Assembly (NCBI RefSeq): GCF_029690045.1
Contig: NZ_CP121464.1
Location: forward strand, 4,154,001 to 4,218,000
DNA from: Janthinobacterium rivuli
GTDB taxonomy: Bacteria; Pseudomonadota; Gammaproteobacteria; Burkholderiales; Burkholderiaceae_D
Direction: 5' to 3'
DNA length: 64,000 nt
The notes under the pieces are model-generated. The model had not been told where the DNA came from. It searched no databases and was given only the letters and a program-made list of their open reading frames with translations. How positions within the stretch are numbered: position 1 is the stretch's first letter; each line of letters starts with the position of its first letter. This document shows, piece by piece, positions 56,701 to 64,000 of the stretch. Position numbers and translations under genes: made by a program.

Positions 56701-56978
56701 ATGGCAAATACCAGTAAAAGAATCGGGCCGCCGTTAAAAGTTGCGGGATGAGCAGTAAAAATAAGCTGAGGGTTGCCAGCCCCGTCCTGTCCTACAACCC
56801 AGGTAAAGCTGCCGCCGTGTACTTGGTAGACACGCAGCGCCAAGCCCACAGCGCCATGGAAGGTCCGTACCAGCGGATCGCCGACCTTTTGCTGGTGCAT
56901 GCCCAGGAAGACACCGCCAGCAACGGTAGGTGTGATGACCGGCCTGCCATCGGTTGTGAAAGTCCAAAGGCCAATCAT
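56697..56978 (-). CDS. small phage protein, unknown role
   Basis: 93 residues from ATG 56978, chosen because it overlaps the previous stop (ATGA) as every neighbour does. Compact, beta-rich; not recognised. Confidence 0.6.
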   Translation of the reverse strand: MIGLWTFTTDGRPVITPTVAGGVFLGMHQQKVGDPLVRTFHGAVGLALRVYQVHGGSFTWVVGQDGAGNPQLIFTAHPATFNGGPILLLVFAI

Positions 56979-58006
56979 CGCGGCCACTTCCCGCAAGCCA
57001 TGGCGATGCTGCCATCGGCATTATAAAAATACAGGCCTGCGCCGGTCAGGTCGTATCCCTCATTACCGCCAGCCAGCCGATTCGGGCTTTGCATCAGATC
57101 GAAAGATCCCCGCGCTCCAGAAAGAATGCCGGAAAACCTCGCAACCGGGGCAACTCCCGCTACGCCAGGTGTCACGGTCAGTCCTGGCATCTCAAAATAG
57201 CCCGTGCTCGACAGCTGAAAAAAGCCACCTGGCACATTGATATTTCCAATAAGCAACCCTTGGGCGCTCAAATGAAAGCCGCTGCCTCCATTACTGGGCC
57301 AGCTGTAGTTGTTGGTCGGATACCCCGTGCCCCCATGCAGCGTCGCGCTGTAGATATCGCCCGCCGTGACCTTGCCAAGATCGGCACTGATCGCGCTCAG
57401 TTGCCCCACCTTGAGCGCATTCAAATACGGCGCCGACCACTTGGTGGTGCCGCTGGCCGGATTGAAAATTCCGTCCGAACGGTACAGCGATTCGCCGGCG
57501 CCAAACAGCGGCGGCGAACCTTCCCACACCGTGCCGGCGCCCCAGGTATCAATTGGCGGATAGGACGTTGTTCCCTGCGTGCTGAGCGTCGCCGGCGCGC
57601 TGGCAAGTGACAGCAAACTGGTCTTGCTATAGCAGATCCGTGCCGAGTTTCCCGTCAGGCCGTCGAAAATCTTGCTGACCGTCTGGCTGGCCGTGTAGGT
57701 CAGACCGTCGGCCACGATGCTGGCCGTGATCGTCACGCTGTCGCCCACCATGCCAGCATATGCGAGAGTGGCCACGTTGCCGACGCGCGTCAGCACGCTG
57801 GCGTTGCTGGCGGTGAATGTCACCTGGCCCTGCATGTTCACCAGGCCTGCCGTGAAATCGATGCTGGCAGGAGCGGCAATTGTCGTGGCCGCCACCTTGA
57901 ACGCCTGTGCCGTGGCAGCGAGCAGCAGCACGCGGTCGTTGGCCGGCGCGAAGCGCGGCACGGTATTCATGATCAGCTTGTCGCGTTCCCCCACTATCGC
58001 GCTCAT
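56975..58006 (-). CDS. tail-tip/central fibre protein
   Basis: 343 residues. An Ig-like segment (~40-115, VTFTASNASVLTRVGNVATL) is followed by LSAISADLGKVTAGDI (~205-220), the shaft motif found in the C-terminal part of lambda J-type host-specificity proteins, and by a receptor-facing tip. Probably part of the central tail tip. Confidence 0.7.
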   Translation of the reverse strand: MSAIVGERDKLIMNTVPRFAPANDRVLLLAATAQAFKVAATTIAAPASIDFTAGLVNMQGQVTFTASNASVLTRVGNVATLAYAGMVGDSVTITASIVADGLTYTASQTVSKIFDGLTGNSARICYSKTSLLSLASAPATLSTQGTTSYPPIDTWGAGTVWEGSPPLFGAGESLYRSDGIFNPASGTTKWSAPYLNALKVGQLSAISADLGKVTAGDIYSATLHGGTGYPTNNYSWPSNGGSGFHLSAQGLLIGNINVPGGFFQLSSTGYFEMPGLTVTPGVAGVAPVARFSGILSGARGSFDLMQSPNRLAGGNEGYDLTGAGLYFYNADGSIAMACGKWPR

Positions 58007-59472
58007 GCCAGCACCCCCACCGTCACTCGGCCCGTCAGCCAGAAACGCGACAGCATCACCACCACGCCCGGCACGCCGTCCTGCAAGCCAAAGCGTTCAG
58101 CGCGCAGTTGTACGGGCTGTCCCAGTTCCAGCATCATCATCTCGGGCTCTCCATCAAATTCGTAAATGGTGCGCGGTACCTTGTTCATGGCCAGGCGCCG
58201 CTGCGCTTCCGCGCGGGCATCGGCCCGCGTCTTGAGGCACGTATCGATCTGCACCGGATCATCAGACAGGCGGTAACGCGTGCGCACCGCCGTGTCGACC
58301 ACCGTCTCCGTCAGCCATTCGGTGGCATACAAATCCGCATGCGCGGGCGGAATGCTGGTCGTCAGGCCAGCCTGCAGCGTCCAGTTCCGGTCGAAGCCGA
58401 TCTTCACGGCAGCCGTCACCGGCAGACGCTGCGCGGGACGCAGCGAGCGTTCGCGCATATGCTCCGGACCGATCGCCACAGGCACGCCGGCGGCCGGCAG
58501 CGCGATCTGCACCAGGCGCAGCTGGCCCGTACGCGACATGATCGCCTGGGCGCCCACGCTGGCCGCCAGTTGCTGGATGGCCTGCGCCTGGTTCGTGCGG
58601 TCCGCTACATACAGCCCCACCGGCTGCGGGTGGGCCGCATCGAAGGCGGTCAGGTTGACCATATCCAGGTCGGCCGCGGTAAAACGGTCGGCTGCCTTGC
58701 CATAGGCCGTCGCGATGCGCTGCACCAGCGGCGCGATACGCGGCGCATAGCCGCCGCCCTTGTCACCCTGCACGCTGGCCGTGATCGTGGTGGAAAACGG
58801 ATCGGTAGTCAGGTTGAAGCGACCCGCCTGGTTATTCAAGGCCACAGCAATCGGCTTGCCGTTGGTGCGCACTTCAAACGTCGATTCGACCGCGCCAAGA
58901 AAACCGTACTCCAAAGTGGCGGGATTGGTCAGCAAGGGCGTCACGTTGTGGCACTCGCCGAAGGGTATCGGCAGGATGGCGTCCTTGTTCGGCGTCGTGC
59001 CACCCAGCTTCGCCTCGGAAATCGGCGTATTCAGGCGCTGCAGCTTGTCGCGCAGCACCAGGTTGACCGACTCGCGCCCCGCACTGGCCACGTCGGCGAT
59101 GATGCCGTCGAAGACCAGCCGGAAGTCGGCACGCGGCCAGGACGGATCGCCGGCCCAGGCCTTGAGCGGCCGGTTCATCCAGACGTCGTCCAGCCATCCA
59201 TCAAGCGCGCCATCGGCGTTATCGAGTTCGATATCGCCGCCCGACAACCCCGCCTCGCCGGACAGGCTGACCTGTTCCGTGAAGGCCAGGCCGCCCTTGG
59301 CCAGCGGCTGGTACGCGGTATTCGCCGGTACTTCGCGCGGCCCGGTGACATAGGGCCGCGAAGCGATATACCGCGTCACCTCGCTGCCGGCCACATTCAC
59401 CTGCGCCTCGATCAGCACCATGCGGATGGCCGACGGGCTTTGCAGCCATTCCTGAAATTGCGCATCGGTCAT
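58003..59472 (-). CDS. tail-tip (hub-like) protein
   Basis: 489 residues directly downstream of the tape measure gene, the position of distal tail/hub proteins. Opens MTDAQFQEWLQSPSAIRMVL and includes KLQRLNTPISEAKLGGTTPN and a C-terminal beta-barrel-like part. Family name not known to me; assignment rests on synteny. Overlaps both neighbours by 4 nt. Confidence 0.7.
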   Translation of the reverse strand: MTDAQFQEWLQSPSAIRMVLIEAQVNVAGSEVTRYIASRPYVTGPREVPANTAYQPLAKGGLAFTEQVSLSGEAGLSGGDIELDNADGALDGWLDDVWMNRPLKAWAGDPSWPRADFRLVFDGIIADVASAGRESVNLVLRDKLQRLNTPISEAKLGGTTPNKDAILPIPFGECHNVTPLLTNPATLEYGFLGAVESTFEVRTNGKPIAVALNNQAGRFNLTTDPFSTTITASVQGDKGGGYAPRIAPLVQRIATAYGKAADRFTAADLDMVNLTAFDAAHPQPVGLYVADRTNQAQAIQQLAASVGAQAIMSRTGQLRLVQIALPAAGVPVAIGPEHMRERSLRPAQRLPVTAAVKIGFDRNWTLQAGLTTSIPPAHADLYATEWLTETVVDTAVRTRYRLSDDPVQIDTCLKTRADARAEAQRRLAMNKVPRTIYEFDGEPEMMMLELGQPVQLRAERFGLQDGVPGVVVMLSRFWLTGRVTVGVLA

Positions 59473-62400
59473 GCGTATTCTCCTTTCACTGCATTGGCCC
59501 AGGCGGATGCCCGGGACGATTTGTCCACGCCATCGACCACCGTCCTGGCGGCATTGGCGTTCGATTCAAAGGTGGCCTGAATAGTGGCACCCGTTTGCGC
59601 CCGCTGGTCGGCGCGCAAGCCTTCCAGCTCCACGCGCATGGCCTGGTTGTCTTCGCGCAGGCCGCGGATTTCGGCCACCAGTACGTCGGAGCCGACGTTC
59701 GCCGCCGACGAGTAGCGCACGGGGTCGAAGACCGCCGCTGTCACGGGAGAAGTGATCGCGGCAAGCGCGGCGACCACGGGAGGATTATTCAGTTTCACGC
59801 CCAGGTCCGCCGCACCGCCCATCGCCGCCCGCAGGCCGGCGATGGCCTGCGCCACCGTCAGCACGCTGTCGTTAATGGTGATCAAGCCCGATACCTGGGC
59901 ATTGAGCGCATCCAGGCTGGCCTGCTGCACGTCGACCTGCGCGGCCGCCCATTTCAACGCTTCCTTGTTCGCTTCCACCACGCGGGCATAATCGGCCGCA
60001 TAGCGGGCGTCGGAAGCGTTGACCACTTGCGACGCCGTCAGAAACGCCTGTTCGGTGGCCGACAGCCCTGATTGCGCCGTCGTATCACCCGCATTCGCGG
60101 CAGCCAGGGTTTTCTCGAACTGCGCCCGCGCTTCCGCATATTTTTGTTCCGGCGTCAGCGTCGACTGGGCGCCCAGCGCCATGCTGGCATTGAGCCCGTT
60201 CAAGGTCGTCACCCACGATTTCGACTTCTCCAGCGCCGACTTGGCCGCCGCTGATTCAGTTTCATAAGCCTTGGCCAGCGCATCCTTCGCGCTGGTCACC
60301 GCCTTGACGGCCTGGATCTGGTCGAACAATCCGCGATTCGCATCGGCGACGCTGGCGCGCTGTGCGGCCAGCAACTGCGCTTCAGTTTTCGTCAGTTCGT
60401 TCAACTGCTGCTGCATATCCTTGCGTTCGCTGGCGATGTCGCTGGCCGTCTTGTTCACTTCGGCCAGCTCTCCCGTGGCGGCAGCCAGATCGGCGGAGTA
60501 GTCGGCCGCCTTCTTGAACGGCTCGGCGATGGCAAGCAACTGCACGTACATGTTCTGGCCAGCGACCGTGTTCAAGTCCTGCGCCAGCACCAGCGCCTTG
60601 AATTGCTCGCTCGTCGTCACGCCGGACTGGCCCATCGCCGCCATGGCACTACGCACCGACTTGGTGACCGGGTCCATCTGCTCGGCCTCGGTCAGAAAAT
60701 TCTGCACGAAGAAGCTGGTACCGCTGGTCAGGGTATCGAGGTCGCCCGCAGCCTGAATCAGGCTTTCGCTCAGCGCCACGGCGGAAAGGCCGGAGGTGTT
60801 GAAGGACTTGCCCAGCACGGCCAGCACATCCGACACCTGCATGTAGTTGTTGGCCACACGCGCCAGGGTTTCCAGATAGCCCTCGCCCACGGCCTGGTAT
60901 TTTTCCAGACCGCCCACGCCGAACTTCGCCATGTCGTCGCCCAACTTGGAAAAAGCCGCTTCCAGGGCCTTTTGCATTTCCTCGCCCTTCAAGTCCTTCA
61001 GGCTGATCTTGCCCAGGCTGACGACGAAGGAATTCAAGCGCGCCGTGAAGGCATCGCCGCCCATACCCAGGGAATCGGCTGCAGCCACGACGCTTGTGCG
61101 CAGGCCAAGCACGATTTTCGTAAACTGGTCATTCGTTTCCAGTCCCATGGCCGTAAGATTCGTGGACTTCTTGTCGCTGGAAAACCAGCCACCGGACTTC
61201 TTGATATCGACATAGGAATTCACGTCGAAGCGCTTAGTATCAAGGTCGCCCAGGCGCGACGAGTTGGTGACTATCCCGACATCCTGCACCGTGGTCTTGC
61301 CGCCAAAGATGCTGCTGACGACATTACCTATGAAGCCGCCGCTGGAACTGCCTTTGGTTCCCAGCGCGGACGTCAGGATGTCCGAACGCACGAGCAAGCT
61401 GCCCAGGCCACCGATGCCCGAGACGATCTGCTTGAGCGAGACCACCATCGACGACGAATACGCCAGGCCCAGGCCGGAGTTTTTCTCCATGATTTCCAGG
61501 CTCTTGGTGATCGACGCCGACTTCGCGGATGAATCGCCGAGCACCGTGCCAGTGCCTGTTGCAGCCTGCCGGTCCTTGGCGGTGGTATCGGCACCGCCAC
61601 CGCCGCCAGAAACGGCAACGCCGATTGCTAGCAGCATGCCGGCCACCATGGCAAATGCGCCGATATTGGCAGGAAACGGCGCCGCCAAAGCCGATGCCAG
61701 CGCCGACACGCCATACGCGCTGGACTTGGCCGTTTCCGCAGCGGTTACCGGTCCGACCGATGCCGCCGCGCCGGCGACTTCCGCCGTCGTCGCGGCAGTT
61801 TTTGCCGTCGTCACAAGGGTGATACTGGTCAGCTTTTCAAACAGCGACTTCGCATTCATGGCAAATTCATAGGCGCGGAAGCCTTTTTCCACCTTTTCCA
61901 TGAGTTCATAGCCGGCCGACTTTTCTTTGAAAAAGCCCTTCGCGGCGGTCGCCATGTCGTGATACTGCTTGACCGTGGCTTTTTTCTTGTTTTCCTGCGC
62001 CTTTTCCTGCCCCTTTTCGGTCGGGTCCTCTTTCACTTCCTTGGCAAAGGTAAAATCGATATCATCCTGCGCCTTCCTGAATCCCAACAAGGCCGTGGTC
62101 ATTTTGCCGATGGTGCCGCCGACCTTGCCAAACGCCGTCTCCAGCTTTTCAGCAAACGTCTTGGCAAATTCACCTGCCTCCTTCCACTCCGCCTCGCTAT
62201 ATTTGCGCGTGGGCGCCGCTGGCGCCGCTTTTGCCTTGGCATCAGCCGCCTCTTTGCCTGCGGTATCGAGCTTGTCCTGGCGCTGCTCTTCAAATGCAAA
62301 CGCGCCATAGTTGGCGCCCGTACTGGCTGTGGCAGAGCTACCTGCGACGCGGAAAGCCGCCAGCCGGGTCTGGGCATTCCCCAGGCCACCGACCAATTTG

Positions 62401-62648
62401 CTGGCATCGGCAAGCGCTTTCGCCTCGCCGGTATTCAATGCTCCCAAGGCCTTCGAGGCGGCGGCGGCATCGCGTGCCTGCTCCGCCTGGGCGCGCAGCA
62501 ACAACGCCGACGATTCCGCCTCCGTATTGACTACCTTCAGGCCATCGGCCGCAGACAGGCTGGCCTCGTTGATTGCTTTCAGCACCGGCACCGTATCCGT
62601 TGCCTTCGTCAAATCGATGACAAGTTTTAATTCCGTTATCTCTGGCAT
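59469..62648 (-). CDS. tail tape measure protein
   Basis: 1059 residues from ATG 62648. Ala/Lys/Glu-rich helical protein with coiled coils at both ends and two hydrophobic stretches near residue 300-360 (ASALAAPFPANIGAFAMVAG, MLLAIGVAVSGGGGG). It sets tail length and enters the host envelope at DNA injection. Order after the chaperone pair is the standard one for long non-contractile tails. Confidence 0.88.
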   Translation of the reverse strand: MPEITELKLVIDLTKATDTVPVLKAINEASLSAADGLKVVNTEAESSALLLRAQAEQARDAAAASKALGALNTGEAKALADASKLVGGLGNAQTRLAAFRVAGSSATASTGANYGAFAFEEQRQDKLDTAGKEAADAKAKAAPAAPTRKYSEAEWKEAGEFAKTFAEKLETAFGKVGGTIGKMTTALLGFRKAQDDIDFTFAKEVKEDPTEKGQEKAQENKKKATVKQYHDMATAAKGFFKEKSAGYELMEKVEKGFRAYEFAMNAKSLFEKLTSITLVTTAKTAATTAEVAGAAASVGPVTAAETAKSSAYGVSALASALAAPFPANIGAFAMVAGMLLAIGVAVSGGGGGADTTAKDRQAATGTGTVLGDSSAKSASITKSLEIMEKNSGLGLAYSSSMVVSLKQIVSGIGGLGSLLVRSDILTSALGTKGSSSGGFIGNVVSSIFGGKTTVQDVGIVTNSSRLGDLDTKRFDVNSYVDIKKSGGWFSSDKKSTNLTAMGLETNDQFTKIVLGLRTSVVAAADSLGMGGDAFTARLNSFVVSLGKISLKDLKGEEMQKALEAAFSKLGDDMAKFGVGGLEKYQAVGEGYLETLARVANNYMQVSDVLAVLGKSFNTSGLSAVALSESLIQAAGDLDTLTSGTSFFVQNFLTEAEQMDPVTKSVRSAMAAMGQSGVTTSEQFKALVLAQDLNTVAGQNMYVQLLAIAEPFKKAADYSADLAAATGELAEVNKTASDIASERKDMQQQLNELTKTEAQLLAAQRASVADANRGLFDQIQAVKAVTSAKDALAKAYETESAAAKSALEKSKSWVTTLNGLNASMALGAQSTLTPEQKYAEARAQFEKTLAAANAGDTTAQSGLSATEQAFLTASQVVNASDARYAADYARVVEANKEALKWAAAQVDVQQASLDALNAQVSGLITINDSVLTVAQAIAGLRAAMGGAADLGVKLNNPPVVAALAAITSPVTAAVFDPVRYSSAANVGSDVLVAEIRGLREDNQAMRVELEGLRADQRAQTGATIQATFESNANAARTVVDGVDKSSRASAWANAVKGEYA

Positions 62649-62659
62649 GTTTGGCCCAT

Positions 62660-62682
62660 AAAAAAGGCCGCGCATGGCGGCC
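62660..62682 (-). terminator. terminator-like hairpin before tape measure gene
   Basis: Minus strand: 6-bp stem GGCCGC/GCGGCC, 5-nt loop, U6. It lies between the chaperone stop (62700) and the tape measure ATG (62648), so it could attenuate rather than end the late transcript. Confidence 0.65.
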
Positions 62683-62699
62683 GGGTTGGAAAATGCGGG

Positions 62700-63053
62700 T
62701 CAGCCCGCCGCATGCTGGTGCGACAGGAACAGCGCGTCGAGCTGGTCGAGCAACTGGTGCTCGAACGGCTCGATGGCGATGGCGTGGCGCGCCTGCCAGG
62801 CGAGGATTTCCGTGCTGGCGATGGGATTGACGGCCATGCCGTTCTGCCGCTTGCGGTTCAATTGCGCGAACCATTCCCACACGTGGGCCAGCTCGAACGG
62901 CATGGGCGGCGTCGCCTCTTCGGGTGGCGCGCGGTACAGCGGATGGCGCCGGGCGGCATCGATATGCTCGCCCTTGGCATGGCCATCGGCCGCTCGCGCG
63001 CCGCGCTCGAACTGGTGCCCGGCGTAGCGCAGCAGGCTGGCCCTCAGAGTTTC
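62700..63053 (-). CDS. tail-assembly chaperone, frameshift extension (gpT-like)
   Basis: Read only as a -1 frameshift continuation of the upstream gene. After slippage at 63053-63059 the frame is open as ETLRASLLRYAGHQFERGAR ... HPLYRAPPEEATPPMPFELA, VWEWFAQLNRKRQNGMAV, ending SHQHAAG at 62700. The ATG at 62903 lies inside this domain and has no role as a start. In lambda the equivalent GT fusion recruits tail-tube subunits to the tape measure and is absent from mature phage. Confidence 0.8.
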   Translation of the reverse strand, partial: ETLRASLLRYAGHQFERGARAADGHAKGEHIDAARRHPLYRAPPEEATPPMPFELAHVWEWFAQLNRKRQNGMAVNPIASTEILAWQARHAIAIEPFEHQLLDQLDALFLSHQHAAG

Positions 63054-63487
63054 AAAAAATTCGACTCGTTTTCCAGCGCGGTGGTCACTTTTTCCTGCCA
63101 GGTCGGGTATTTTTCAAAGGCCGCTTCCAGCAGCGCCGGATCGAGCGGCACGGGTGCGCCGTTGCTCGTGAAGCCATACCAGCCCGTGACCACGGACAGT
63201 GCCAGGCGTTTCTGGTTACCGTCAATGGCTTGCACCAGCAGTTCCGCGCCTTCGTCGGTGGAGGCGTCGATGGCCGTCTTGCGACGTGCCGACTTCTTGT
63301 AGCCTTCGGCGCGCACGGCGTTGTTGGCGACGCGGTATTGTTCGCTGTTCTTGCCGACGATGGTCAGGCCGGCCACCGCCTCGCCGTCCGCATCGAAAAT
63401 GACGGGCACGTCGAAGGTGACGGGCGTGGCTGCCGCGTGGATGTTACCGATGTCGAAACCTGCCTGGATTTTTTGTGCGTTGTTCAT
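63044..63487 (-). CDS. tail-assembly chaperone (gpG-like)
   Basis: 147 residues in the zero frame, ending NESNFLKL at 63044. Situated between tail tube and tape measure, the position of the chaperone pair of long-tailed phages. A slippery heptamer lies three codons before the stop, so a minority of ribosomes should make the longer fusion. Confidence 0.82.
   Translation of the reverse strand: MNNAQKIQAGFDIGNIHAAATPVTFDVPVIFDADGEAVAGLTIVGKNSEQYRVANNAVRAEGYKKSARRKTAIDASTDEGAELLVQAIDGNQKRLALSVVTGWYGFTSNGAPVPLDPALLEAAFEKYPTWQEKVTTALENESNFLKL
63053..63059 (-). promoter_or_regulatory. -1 ribosomal frameshift slippery site
   Basis: Minus strand T TTT TTG in the zero frame of the gpG-like gene fits X XXY YYZ. 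The zero-frame stop follows six bases later, and the -1 frame then runs open for 117 codons of phage-like protein. Confidence 0.85.
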
Positions 63488-63515
63488 GTGTGATGCTTTC
63501 TGGATGAAGTAAAAG

Positions 63516-63539
63516 TAAAAAGGCCGCCATCGCGGCGGC
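63516..63539 (-). terminator. terminator after tail tube gene
   Basis: Minus strand: 7-bp stem GGCCGCC/GGCGGCC, loop GCGAT, then U5. Lies 21 nt past the tail tube stop; may set tail tube mRNA above the downstream genes. Confidence 0.8.
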
Positions 63540-63560
63540 CCCTATGCAGACGCTAGCCGC

Positions 63561-64000
63561 TTACAGCGCGCTATCCTGAATGGTCAGGGTGGTCGCTTCG
63601 TGCTGCGCGTCGGCGCCCTTGTAGCGCAGGACGTCGAAGGCGCAAGTGACGATCTTGTTTTTCTCGCCGTCGTCGATCTTGGCCGAGGTGATCTTGATGC
63701 GGCCCATGGCCAGCGCCAGCACGTCCGCGGTCGGCGCCGTGCCCGACGCCATGGCGTAGGCCAGCGGGATTTCCGTCTCGGACTTGAAGTAGTCGAGGTA
63801 GGTGGCATCCTGCAGCAGCACCGTGAACTGGCCCGAGCCCATCACCTTGCCGCGCGAGGCGGCCGTGGCGTACTTCGAGCCGATCACCGGGTCGACCTTG
63901 ACCTGGCCTTCGAGCGAGACGGACATGCCGGTGCAAATCTGCGACGGGATGCCGTTCACCGACAGCATCGCCGTGGCGCCCGAGAATTTGCCTGTGCCCG
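63561..64000 (-). CDS. phage major tail tube protein, 5' end outside window
   Basis: The frame is open to base 64000, so the N-terminus is missing; the visible part from ATG 63968 is 135 residues. SVSLEGQVKVDPVIGSKYAT, GSGQFTVLLQDATYLDYF and KITSAKIDDGEKNKIVTCAF describe a small beta-sandwich tube protein. Together with the chaperone pair, terminator and tape measure next to it, the assignment is sound. Confidence 0.78.
   Translation of the reverse strand, partial: GTGKFSGATAMLSVNGIPSQICTGMSVSLEGQVKVDPVIGSKYATAASRGKVMGSGQFTVLLQDATYLDYFKSETEIPLAYAMASGTAPTADVLALAMGRIKITSAKIDDGEKNKIVTCAFDVLRYKGADAQHEATTLTIQDSAL

Noticed and set aside
58108..59580. 490-codon plus-strand ORF over the tail-tip gene
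   Set aside because: Arg/His-rich shadow; every phage gene here lies on the minus strand with coupled overlaps.

Overview
The window reads as about 64 kb of chromosome from a GC-rich betaproteobacterium. The style of the core genes (alaC, prc, the cystathionine pair, two chemoreceptors with the canonical hairpin tip, a large TonB receptor, DUF2007, DUF3667) fits Oxalobacteraceae, most likely Janthinobacterium or a close relative. That placement is inference from gene content; no search was run.

Layout. 1-5781 (+) is a sulfosugar and glycerol cluster: a 5'-truncated sulfoquinovosidase of the K-E-R-W-Y type, a TauE/SafE-family exporter, glpD and glpK. Sulfoquinovosyl glycerol would yield sulfoquinovose plus glycerol, so the glycerol genes fit as partners. 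5854-14300 holds a 42-residue membrane protein, a small membrane protein, alaC, a pentapeptide-repeat protein, a divergent LysR/MFS pair and the Prc protease. Here three copies of a ~137-nt minus-strand element sit just after the stop codons of alaC, the MFS gene and prc. Each ends in a perfect intrinsic terminator and carries CU-rich anti-Shine-Dalgarno sequence, so they look like a small-RNA family. 14301-19318 is a chemoreceptor whose last 171 bp are duplicated on the far side of a 2.8-kb insert. The insert carries a VgrG-N-terminus/toxin-tail chimera and two mosaic PoNi-type immunity genes. 19356-31430 is ordinary chromosome: DUF2007, O-acyltransferase, tdk, the transsulfuration pair, an Ntn-hydrolase acylase, an orphan ParB-like protein, twin DUF2939 proteins and a polysaccharide deacetylase. 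31759-37078 has a second chemoreceptor with a C-terminal W-x-x-F tether, a TonB-dependent receptor and an HELGH metallopeptidase with a polyglycine tail.

At 37399 a tRNA-Leu(UAA) abuts a decayed integrated element (to ~39900). It contains an integrase remnant, phage-like fragments, an AT-rich membrane gene and repeated short elements bounded by inverted repeats. Then come DUF3667, an IS5-type remnant, a phospholipase C, a very large kinase/ATPase/GAF/diguanylate cyclase protein and an NCS2 permease.

From 51719 to the right edge (-) lies the late region of a siphophage-type prophage. It runs, in transcription order, from tail tube (cut by the window edge) through a frameshifting tail-assembly chaperone pair, tape measure, tail-tip proteins and an S74 tail fibre to holin, GH19 endolysin, Rz and Rz1. 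Most genes overlap by 1-4 bases. The best candidates for something new are the three-copy RNA element, the sulfoquinovosyl-glycerol cluster, and the duplicated-chemoreceptor-tail immunity island.
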